NCBI GenBank assembly: GCA_947471745.1
Contig: CANJKZ010000016.1
Coordinates: 40,639 to 104,638 of the forward strand
Source of the DNA: Closterium sp. Naga37s-1
Taxonomy: Eukaryota; Streptophyta; Zygnematophyceae; Desmidiales; Closteriaceae
Length of the DNA: 64,000 bases
Direction: 5' to 3'
The notes below the pieces were generated by a model. The model worked only from the letters and a program-made list of their open reading frames with translations, had not been told where the DNA came from and ran no database searches. Shown piece after piece: positions 30,940 through 40,230 of this stretch. Numbering within the stretch: the first letter of the stretch is position 1; each line of letters begins with the position of its first letter. The position numbers were made by a program, and so were the translations under genes.

Positions 30940-31096
30940 GTTACCGGCCGAGCCGTAAGGTCGGGGTGCGACGTGCGAAGGTGGCAGGAGGATTGTCGAT
31001 GCGAGGGTTGCGGGTGGTAACGGTGCTGACTGTGGTACTACAGTGGTGTACGCGCTGAGCAGGGACGCGAAGTAAGGAAAAGGAATTTTCCTTACA
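30940..31096 (-). repeat. Ty3/gypsy 3' LTR, right part
   Basis: It continues the LTR interrupted at 23534 and ends CCTTACA before the purine tract (31097-31128, complement). Confidence 0.85.
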
Positions 31097-34000
31097 CTAC
31101 CCCCCCCCCCTTAAGGAGGCCCTCTTTTATGAAAGTGCGTGTACATCCCGAAAATTTCGGCTGCGCAGATACTCGGTGAGGACGGGGTGGTTGTCGATTT
31201 TGTCCAGGGGAACCCAGTTGTCTTCGGTGGGTGTACGGTCTCTCTAGCGGATCAGGAATTCGATCCTTTGAGCTCCTCGTGGGTCACAAACTCGGTGGCT
31301 CAAAATCTCTTCGGGTGTGATGATTGGCTCGGTCGGCGGTCGTGTCATGCTGGCTGGGCGGTTGCGGGGCAGTTGGCTGGTGGATGGTACGTAGGGGCGG
31401 AGCAGGCTGACGTGGAAGGACGGGCTGACGTACCAGTCAGCAGGGAGGAGGAGATGGGCGGTGACGGATGTAATCATGTGGCTGATGCGGAATGGCCCAC
31501 AATATCGAGGGCGGAGTTTTGGAGTAATGGGTAGGCGGAGGTTATGGGTGTCGAGTAAGACTAGGTCGTCGGGCGGTAAGTGACAGGTCGGCGGTGGCGG
31601 TCGGCGTTGCGTTTAGCGATGATGTTCGATTTTTTAATTGCGTCCACCGCTCGGGTCCGTGCTGCTTGTAATATTTCGTCGAACTGTTGTGCTCGTGGCA
31701 CTGGGTTGTTGGGATTCGGGGTCATGGGTACTGTTGGGTCTTGTCCGTAATTCATGTAAAATGGTGACTGTTGGGTCGTGGCGGAAGGCGAGTTGTTGTA
31801 CGCGAACTCGATGAGTGGCAGCTGTTGTTCCTAGGTGGTTGGGTCGTCGCATGTGGCTCGGATGAGTTGCTCCCATGGTCTGATTTGTTCTTTCTGTCTG
31901 TCCGTCGGTTTTGGGGTGGTACGAAGAACTGAACTGTAGTCGCGTGCCGAACTGCTGCCACAGGTTCCGCCAGAAGTTGCTGGTGAATTTCGTGTCTCCG
32001 TCGCTGATGATCGCTGCTGGTATCCCGTGCAGTCGAACGACGGTGGTGATGAATAGGCGAGCTGTTTCTTCGGCTGTGATTGATTTCTTGCAGGCTGCGA
32101 AGTGTGCCATTTTCGTTAGTCGATCGACGACGACCAGGATCGCGTCGTTCCCACTCGCTCCGGCCAGTAACCCCGTGACGAAGTCCATCGTCACCTACTG
32201 CCAAGCATGCTCTGGGGGTGGTATCGGCTGCAACTGTCCTGCCGGCCGCTTCCGTGATGACTTCATGATCTGTCAAGTGGGACATGATGCCACGTGTCGT
32301 TGAACGTCGGTCAACATTTCGGGCCAGTAAGAATACCCCTGCAGCTGCTGCCGTGTTTTTTCTACCCCGAAATGCCCCGAGGTAACTCCGTCGTATGCTT
32401 CCTGTAATAGTAATTCCCGTAGCAGTGTATACCCTGGTACCCAGATGCGGTCGGTCCCGGCTTTTACGTAATAGACTCCCTTTGCTGCTACAAACTGCTG
32501 CGAATTTCCTCCTGTGATGAATGGATCCGTTTGGTACCCGTGGGTAAGTAGGCCTGTCAGTAGTGGGCTGGTCTGGGCAAGTAGTATTGCGTGGAGCTGG
32601 GCAGTGGGGCGGGTCAGTGCGTCGGCGATGTTCAATGCCCCTTTTTTGTAGGTAACTGTATAGTGGAAGTTTGACTCGAGGAAATCGACCCAGCGAATCT
32701 GTCGTGGGTTGAGGTGTGGCTGTGCGCGGAGGTACTGTAGTGATTTATGGTCTGTCCGTACTGTCACGTCTGTGCCGGTCAAGTAACAGCGCCACACTTT
32801 GAATGCGTGCACGATCGCAAGCATTTCGCGGTCGTGTATCGGGTAATTTTTCTAGGGCGGATGCACTTTTCGTGACTCGTATGCGATGGGCTGTAGGCCG
32901 TTGCCGAAATCCTGTAGCAGTACTGCTCCGATGGCGATGTCGCTTGCGTCTGTAACTACTTCGAATGGGCGGTGTGGGTCGGCGATGCGTAGCACGGGCG
33001 GTGAACAGAGAATATTTTTCAGGGCAGAGAAGGCAGCATGCTCTTTCTCCCCCCACGTAAAAGCGACCCCCTTCCGTAGCAAGTCTGTCAGCGGCACAGT
33101 TAACCGTGCCATGTCGGGGACGAACCGACGCACGTAATTGACGAACCCTAAAAAACTTTGCAGTTCCTTGATATTCGTCGGGGGGTGCCAAGCTTTTACC
33201 GTGTCCAACTTCTTCGGGTCAATTTCGACCCCAGCCTCCGAAATGACGTTCCCCCAAAACTCTAGCCTGTCCTGAAAAAACTCGCACTTGGAACCCTTGG
33301 TCAGTAGCCGATGCTCGTCTAAAATTTTAAATACCGCTTCCAGATCGGCTAAGTGCTGCTGCTTGTCACGACTGTAGACGAGGATGTCGTCGAGGTAAAA
33401 TATCACGCAGTTATCTAAAAGCGGCCTAAACGCTTCGTTCATGGTCATCTGAAAAGTCGCCGGTGCGTTGGTCAGCCCGAAGGGCATTACGGTGTACTCG
33501 AATGACCCGTATCTAGTCCGAAAAGCTGTTTTGGTGCAGTCCGATGGTTCGACTCTAATATGATGGTAACCGTAATCCCCTCGTAAATCAATTTTTGAAA
33601 AAACCCGTGCTGTTCGCAGTTGGTCTATCAGTTCGTCGGCGCGGGGAATGGGATATCCGCGACTTGACTGTTACCCTGTTGAGCGCTCTGTAATCGATGC
33701 ACATGCGAAGCCCTCCGTCTTTTTTCGGCGTGAACAGTATCGGTGCGGCGAACGGTGACGAACTCGGTCCGATGAATTTCTTCTCTAACAGGTAATCTAA
33801 CTGCTTCCTCAATTCGTCGAGCTCGGGCCGTGTCAGTCTGAACTAGCGCTGTAAGGTTGGTTGTGCCCCTGGTTCTAATTCTATTCGGTGGTCATGTGCT
33901 CGCTGAGGTGGCAGTCCCTCCGGTAAATCGTCAGGAGAAATCCACGGGTATCGTTTCAACAGTTCCTGTAGTTTGGGCGGTACCGTTGCCAGCAGTTTCT

Positions 34001-34620
34001 TGAATTCACTTGGTTGCTCTGCTTCTTCTACCACTGCAATGTCTACTGCGTAACGTCAGCTCCAGCGGCGACAACCCGTTTCATGGTGACGGCGTTGACG
34101 TGTACCGTTGAAGACTCAGGCGACTGCCAGCGAGGTAGTTCGACCCAGTTACCGCTACTTCGCACAGTGCAGCCACCCGTCGTCCAGTCAATTCGCGGGT
34201 TATACCGTCGCAACCAATCACGTCCCAGTAAAATGTCGTGCCCATCCAGTGTCGTCGCGAGCATTTCCTGTGTAAACCCAAAATTCCCCCCGCAACGGAC
34301 TTTGACTCTCTCCACCTTTTCCCGTATGGCCAGTGGCATGCCATCAACTAAGTGTGCATCTATCTCTGGTAAACACCGACCAAGTGTCAGTTGCAGTTTC
34401 CGTGCGGTTGCGGTATTAACTCAACTGTGACTTGCTCCTCCGTCAATAAAAATCTTCACTGCTGCTCCCTGTGTTTTCCCGTGGATCAGTACTGGGCAAT
34501 CCGACGCTGTACCCTCCTTATTCGTCCGAGCCCGATCGATAGCATGAATCGGTACTGTGACTCGGTGAGGGTCGGTGGGGTTGGGCGAGCAGGCAGTCTC
34601 GTCAGTAGTTGGCCCGATTC
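31097..34620 (-). pseudogene. Ty3/gypsy chromovirus pol (decayed, nearly full length)
   Basis: The minus-strand order is PR-RT-RH-IN-chromodomain. Protease has FIDGGASHS (a Gly where Ser or Thr is usual) and DILLGRDWL. RT has [17 protein letters not shown] and FYLDDILVYS (near 33390). RNase H has VTDASDIAIGAVL and RTDHKSLQYL. Integrase has CPTC, MDFVTGL, SDGDTKF and TDGQTERTN, then a chromodomain-like end. Stops at 34421-34423 (TGA), 33843-33845, 32852-32854, 32195-32197, 31831-31833 and 31244-31246 (all TAG) and a frameshift near 33650 disable it. A further shift separates parts of the C-terminus. Confidence 0.88.
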
Positions 34621-35799
34621 CTACTGACTGCTGGCGTTTCCTTGCCTTGGAGACTCCCTCCCCTGCTCTGCTCCGCGGCGCCTCAGCTCCTCTGGGCACT
34701 CACTCTTGCGATGGTCCGGCCTGTTGCAAGCAAAGCAGCGCCCCTTAAATGGCGCGGCAGTTGCATTTGTCGCAACGGCATGTACGGTGGCGTGCTCGAT
34801 CGGTCCCCGAGGGCGATGTCCGTAGTAGGATCCCGGTCTCGGACGGCGCAAAAAGTCGATTTTCTCGGCGAGCGCGAGATTCTCGTTGAAATTCGAGAGT
34901 CCGCGTAGCATGATTTTGTGCGAGATGTCCGGCTTCAGCCCTCCGACGTAACGGTCCACCCGCTCCGCTTCGTGCATGTAGCCGACTTGCTCGCATAATG
35001 CGAGAAAACCGCTCGTATAGTCTTGGACCGACCCGAGCTGCCGCCAAGTACGCAGTTTCTGACGCGCCGAAATAGTAGCCGCGATTGGCTCGAAGCGCGC
35101 CCGAAGCCCTGCGCACCACGCATCCCACGTGCTGTACTGGGCGATTTCGCAGAATGAGCTCCAGGTGACGGCTGGACCTGCGGACCCTTCCTCTTGCAAC
35201 GGTGGCTCGTAGGCGCGTGGCGACGTCACGATGACTCGCCACCAGTCCATGGCGGGGCCCCTCAGCAGCAAGACGGCGTATCTAATCTTCGCTGCGCCCG
35301 ACTCGACATAATTTGCGTCTAAGAATACGTTCATTGTGAAGACCCACGACTGAACCGTCGGACCTCCACGCTGGCTCGGGTCGAAACAGGGCGAGCGCTG
35401 CGGCTTGAGTGGCATTGGCGCCATGATGGCGTGTTCGCCGCTTGTCGCCGCAAATTCCACGTGCCGACGGGCTTCGCGAGGCTCCCGCAGGCTTGGCGCG
35501 ACCCTGTTCCTTTCCATGCTAGTCATCGAATGGGCGGCGCCATCACTGGCTGCGCCTGAGCGTTGTCCCACGCTGTCATTCTGTGTCGGTGTGCCTGATG
35601 AAATGATGATCGGCTCCTCCGATTGTGCAGGTGCATTTGCAGGTGCGTGTGGTGGCGCTGGAATATTCACCGTGGATTGCTGACGCGCGGAGTCACGTTC
35701 CGCCGTGAGCGTCGCAATTTCGAGCGCCGAATCCTCAACTTGGCGCACGAGACGGTCGAGTTGCTCCTACGTTAGTGTCGCGAGAGTGAATTCGGCCAT
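34621..35799 (-). pseudogene. Ty3/gypsy chromovirus gag with nonsense codon
   Basis: The natural start appears to be the ATG at 35799 (MAEFTLATLT), followed by an in-frame TAG at 35767-35769. The frame then continues open (EQLDRLVRQVEDSALE) for about 380 codons. It holds the capsid-type region (FDPSQRGGPTVQSW, FEPIAATISARQKLRTWRQL) and ends with a CCHC zinc knuckle, CFACNRPDHRKSEC. The 5' LTR expected further right is missing because copia-3 begins at 35904. Confidence 0.85.
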
Positions 35800-35903
35800 G
35801 GCGGGGGTGTCGGGCAAGCTCAGCGAGAGCCTCTGTCGTGGCCGTGCGTGCTTACGAGAGAGCACTACGAGCGGCGGTGCTGTGTTGCTGAGAGACGTCT
35901 ACC

Positions 35904-36022
35904 TGTCAGAACTATATTGTAGGCTGTAGTGGGGTAGACAATATGGGGTACAACTCTTTTAGGTTTTCATACTTGTACCCACCTGCTTGCTAGTTCATTC
36001 ATTCCTCGTTCTTATTCTTACA
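35904..36022 (+). repeat. Copia-3 5' LTR
   Basis: The 119-bp LTR begins TGTCAGAACTATATTG and ends CTTATTCTTACA. It resembles the copia-1 LTR in its ends and middle. The primer site TGGTATTAGAGCAG follows at 36023-36036. Confidence 0.88.
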
Positions 36023-36059
36023 TGGTATTAGAGCAGAATCGTTCCTAGGGCCCACCGAA

Positions 36060-37160
36060 CGTTCCGCCTTGCCCTAACTGATTTTTTTTTTAAGCTGCCC
36101 CTGCAGCCGCGCTGCCCTTGCAGCCGTGCCTGCCCCTGCAGCCGTGCCTGCCCCTGCAGCCCGTGGGCGCTGCCTCTGCAGCCGTGCCTGCCCCTGCAGC
36201 CCGTGGGCGCTGCCTCTGCAGCCGTGCCTGCCCCTGCAGCCCGTGGGAGCAGCCCCTGCAGCCGTGCCTGCCTCTGCAGCCTGTGGGAGCTGCCTCTGCA
36301 GCCCGCGCGCCGCCCTAAACCCTGCTCGTCGCGACGCCCCTGCGGGACCCGCGCGGCGTCCCCCCCTTGCTCGTCACGGCGCCCCCCCTGGGCGCCGTCC
36401 CTGCTCATCGCGGCGCCCCCGGGGCGTCGCCCCTGCTCGTCGCGGTGCCCCCTGGGCGCCGTCCCTGCTCGTTGCGACGCCCCCGGGGCGTCGCCCCTGC
36501 TCGTCGCAGCGCCCCCTGGGCGCTGTCCCTGCTTCTCGCGACGCCCCCGGGGCATCGCCCCTGCTCATCGCGGCGCCCCCTGGGCGCCGTTCCTGCTCGT
36601 CGCGGCACCCCCGAGGCGTCGCCCCTGCTCGTCACGGCGCCCCCTGGGCGCCTTCCCTGCTCGTCGCGGCGCCCCCGGGGCGCCTTCCTTGCTCGTCGCG
36701 GCGCCCCTGGGGCGTCGCCCCTGCTCGTCGCGGCACCCCCTGGGCGCCGTCCCTGCTTGTCGCGGCGCCCCCGGGGCGTCGCCCCTGCTCGTCGCGGCGC
36801 CCCCTGGGCGCCGTCCCTGCTCGTCGCGGCGCCCCCGGGGCGTCGCCCCTGCTCGTCGCGGCGCCCCCTGCAGCAGCAGCCTCGGTGCCCCGCCCTGCAG
36901 CAGCTGATGCGGAGCCCCCTGCCGCCGTCGCGGCCCCGCCCTACAGCAGCTGCCGCGGAGCCGTCTGCAGCAGTCGCGGCCCCGCCCTGCTGTAGCTGCC
37001 GCGGAGCCGCCTGCAGCAGTCGCGGCCCCGCCCTGCAGCAGCTGCCGCGGAGCCCCCTGCCGCTGTCGCGGCCCCGCCCTGCAGCTGTCCCGGCCCCGCC
37101 GTCGCCGCCGTCGTGCGCCTGCCCTGTTCGCCCGGCGAGCGACTGCCCTTCCTGCCACGG
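36060..37160 (+). repeat. Copia-3 leader tandem repeats
   Basis: After a nine-T tract (36083-36091) there are CTGCAGCC-type repeats (36094-36305), then units of about 30 bp built on CTGCTCGTCGCGGCGCCCCC (about 36330-36880), then GCAGCAGCTGCCGCGGAGCC units (36890-37090). The long open frames on both strands come from the repeats. No gene is called. Confidence 0.8.
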
Positions 37161-37424
37161 GTGAGCACTTGCCCTACCCGCGCTTCCCGCGCGCCTGCCT
37201 TACTAGCGCGCTGCTGCGCTGGCCTGCCTGCCGCGCGTGCCTACCAGCCGAGCCGCGCCGCCCAGCTTAGCCGAGCCGCCTTGCGACGCCGAGCCGCCCA
37301 GCCAAGCCGTGTCGTGCTGCCGGGATGTGCAGCCCTGCTCTACTGAGCCACACTGCCCTGCCCGTGCTGCTACTGCTGTTTCTACTGCTACTGCTGCTGC
37401 TACTGCTACTACTGCTACTGCTGC

Positions 37425-37850
37425 TCCTGGCGGTGGCCAGATGCAGCTCCAGCGACGTCCGCGTGAGTCCCTCACGCCCCAGCAGCTTTGTGAGTGGTAC
37501 GCTAGTAGGGTTGTAGGGGTGGCCGCGCTGCTACTGCTGCTACTGTTGCTACTGCTGTTACTGCTGCGACTGCTGCTACTGCTGCTAATGCTGTTACTGC
37601 TGCTACTGTGGCTACTACTGCTACTGCTGCTCCTGGCGGTGGCCAGATGCAGCTCCAGCGACGTCCGCGTGAGTCCCTCACGCCCCAGCAGCTTCGTGAG
37701 TGGTAGGCTAGTTGGGGTTGTAGGGGTGGCCGTGGTGGGAGTCGCCCTGGAGCGGGTCGTTCGGGAGCTTCTTGTAGTGACCAGGTGCAGCTGCAGCAGC
37801 GTCCGCGCGCGGTCCTTTCGCCCCAGCAGCTTCGTGAGTGGTACGCTCAG
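37425..37850 (+). repeat. Triplicated gag segment with CTG-rich spacers
   Basis: A piece beginning GGTGGCCAGATGCAGCTCCA and running to AGCAGCTTCGTGAGTGGTA occurs at about 37432-37500 and 37637-37706, and in diverged form at about 37778-37844. The first two are separated by CTACTGCTG repeats. In copia-1 the matching gag sequence (QLREWY) is single. Confidence 0.75.
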
Positions 37851-39840
37851 AGTAGAGGGTTACGGAGTACTGCTCACTGCCCGTACGTCATTCGCACTGG
37901 TGCTCGGGCTGGTCGGCCTTGCGGGACGGTTGGTCACACAAAGTCATGCTGCTTCGCCAGTCTAAGCGACGCCTGGCGTGGCGACGACGCTGAGCTCCCC
38001 TCCCGGCTGGAGCTGCTTAGGCAGAGGGTAGATATCTTTGCTCCTAACTATGATGCTATCCCCACTGCCATGTATGCATTGCCTACTAGTGCCGAGGGTG
38101 CCTGTTACCTGTGTGTGCCGCCTGACCCAAGTATTGAGTCTGCTGCTCTAGGTGCTGGTGAGGCTGCTGCTCTAGGTGCTGGTGCGTCTCCTGCTCCAGG
38201 TGCCGGTGAGGCTGCTGCTCTAGGCGCTAGTGAGTCCACTGCTCTAGGTGTTGGTGCGTCTACTCTCCCTGGTACTGCGCCTGCTGCAGCCTTGCACACT
38301 TTCACCCTTGACTCGGGTGCTTCCCGCTCCTTCTTTCGCGACTGCACCACACTCTCGCCGCTTAGTCGGCCAGTGGCAGTCTCTCTTGCTGACCCCTCTG
38401 GGGGTCCGGTCTTTGCACACTCCTCCACGGTTCTGCCATGTCCGGCGGTCCCGTCTAGCTCTCTGTCTGGCCTCCACCTCCCCTCGTTCTCCACGAACTT
38501 GGTGAGTGGAGCTGACCTTCAGGATGCGTGGGTTGACCAGTTCACTCCTGGAGGTCAGCGGGTGACCCACTGTTCGTGTACTCGGACGGGCCGGCACCTG
38601 GCCACGTTCTCCCGTCAGCCTGGGTCGAGTCTGTACACTCTGACTACCGTGTCTCCTCCGGTTCCTGAGTCTGGTCAGGTAGCTGCGTCGGGTCAGGTGT
38701 TTGCTGCAGCGTCCCGGTCAGGTCCTGAGTCTGCCCCCTGCTCGTGTCGCCTCCTGTCTCACCGGACTCTCCTTTGGCACCACCGCCTTGGTCACCCCTC
38801 CCTGCCTCGTCTCCGAGGCACGGCCTCCCGTGTCCTTGTCACTGGTCTTCCCCGGTCTCTCCCTCCCCTTCCCCCGGGGCCTGCCCCTACCTGCGTTCCT
38901 TGCATCGAGGGGCGGCAGCGCGCCGCTCCTCACTCCTCCGAGTTCCCTCCGACGGAGGCTCCCCTGCAGACGCTTCACATGGACGTGTGGGGCCCAGCCC
39001 GCGTCCGTGACCAGGGTCACGAGCGCTACTTTCTGCTGGTCGTTGACGACTACTCGCGTTACACCACAGTCTTCCCCTTGTGCAGCAAGGGTGAGGTCAC
39101 TGAGGTGCTGATCGACTGGATCCTCGCTGCCCGTCGTCAGCTCAGCGAGAGTTTCGGCTACGGACCTTCCTGTTCTGCGTCTGCACTCCGACAGAGGTGG
39201 AAAGTTTTCCTCCGACCTTCTGCGAGCCTTCTGTCGTGCGGAGGGCATCCGCTAGACGTTCACGCTTCCGGCCTCTCCGCAGCAAAATGGGATTGCTGAG
39301 CGCCGCATTGGCATGGTCATAGATGCCGCTCGTACGTCCATGATCCATGCGGCTGCTCCCCATTTTCTGTGGCCGTTCGCGGTTCAGTACGCGGCGCATC
39401 AGCTGAACCTCCAGCCCCGGGTCTCCATGCCGGAGACCACACCTACTTTGTGGTGGACGGGGAAGGTGGGCGATGCATCTGCGTTCCGTGTCTGGGGATC
39501 TCGAGCTTTCGTCCGCGACTTGTCAGCGGACAAGCTGTCCTCCCGTGATGTTTCCTGCGTCTTCCTTGGCTTCCCCCCTGACGCGCCTGGTTGGCAGTTT
39601 TACCACCCCACCTCGCGCCGTGTTCTGTCCTCTCAGGGCATCACATTTGACGAGTCAGTTGCTGGTGGTTCTGGGGCCACGGGTCCCGCAGGTGCTGCTA
39701 GAGGCACTGGAGCTGGAGCTACTGGCGCTGCTGGAGCTTCTGATGGTCCTGCTGGAGCTGGAGCTGCTGGAGGTGCTGGAGCTGGAGGTGCTGCTGGAGC
39801 CGGTGCTCCTGTGGGTGCTGGAGTTGGCGCTTCTGGTGCT
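37785..39840 (+). pseudogene. Copia-3 gag C-terminus, protease and integrase
   Basis: An open frame from MQLQQRPRAVLSPQQLREWY holds a gag Cys/His segment (CPYVIRTGARAGRPC, GHTKSC), protease DSGA, HHRLGHPS/CVPC and the first integrase acidic residue (HMDVWG). It is frameshifted near 39160 by an extra A relative to unit 1. Further on, a TAG (39253-39255) replaces glutamine. The N-terminal half of Gag seen in copia-1 (MATPSVL region) is absent, so this family was probably non-autonomous. Confidence 0.85.
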
Positions 39841-40230
39841 GACGTACCAGTCAGCAGGGAGGAGGAGATGGGCGGTGACGGGTGTAATCATGTGGCTGAT
39901 GCGGAATGGCCCACAATATCGAGGGCGGAGTTTTGGAGTAATGGGTAGGCGGAGGTTATGGGTGTCGAGTAAGACTAGGTCGTCGGGCGGTAAGTGACAG
40001 GTCGGCGGTGGCGGTCGGCGGTCGGCGTTGCGTTTAGCGATGATGTTCGATTTTTTAATTGCGTCCGCCGCCCGGGTCCGTGCTGCTTGTAATATTTCGG
40101 CGAACTGTTGCGCTCGTGGCACTGGGTTGTTGGGATTCGGGGTCATGGGTACTGTTGGGTCTTGTCCGTAATTCATGTAAAATGGTGACTGTTGGGTCGT
40201 GGCGGAAGGCGAGTTGTTGTACGCGAACTC
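39841..40230 (-). pseudogene. Ty3/gypsy integrase C-terminal fragment, unit 2
   Basis: It corresponds to 7278-7667. The left part (LTR end and chromodomain) was lost in the deletion that removed 6346-7277-equivalent sequence. It is cut at the right by the copia-1 copy. Confidence 0.85.

Larger units (their letters stand above)
35904..39840 (+). mobile_element. Copia-3: 5'-complete, 3'-truncated Ty1/copia element
   Basis: LTR, primer site, long repetitive leader, a shortened gag and pol as far as the integrase C-terminal linker are present. It is cut at 39840 and joined to gypsy sequence through a short GCTG overlap. It lies just upstream of the chromovirus gag, so it probably inserted near that element's 5' end. 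No 3' LTR survives. Confidence 0.88.

Noticed and set aside
31244-35769. Alternative genetic code with TAG read as glutamine
   Set aside because: Two intact Gag-Pol frames of about 2000 codons contain no TAG, use CAG freely and end in TGA. Several TAGs stand at tryptophan positions, and the stops occur only in decayed elements.
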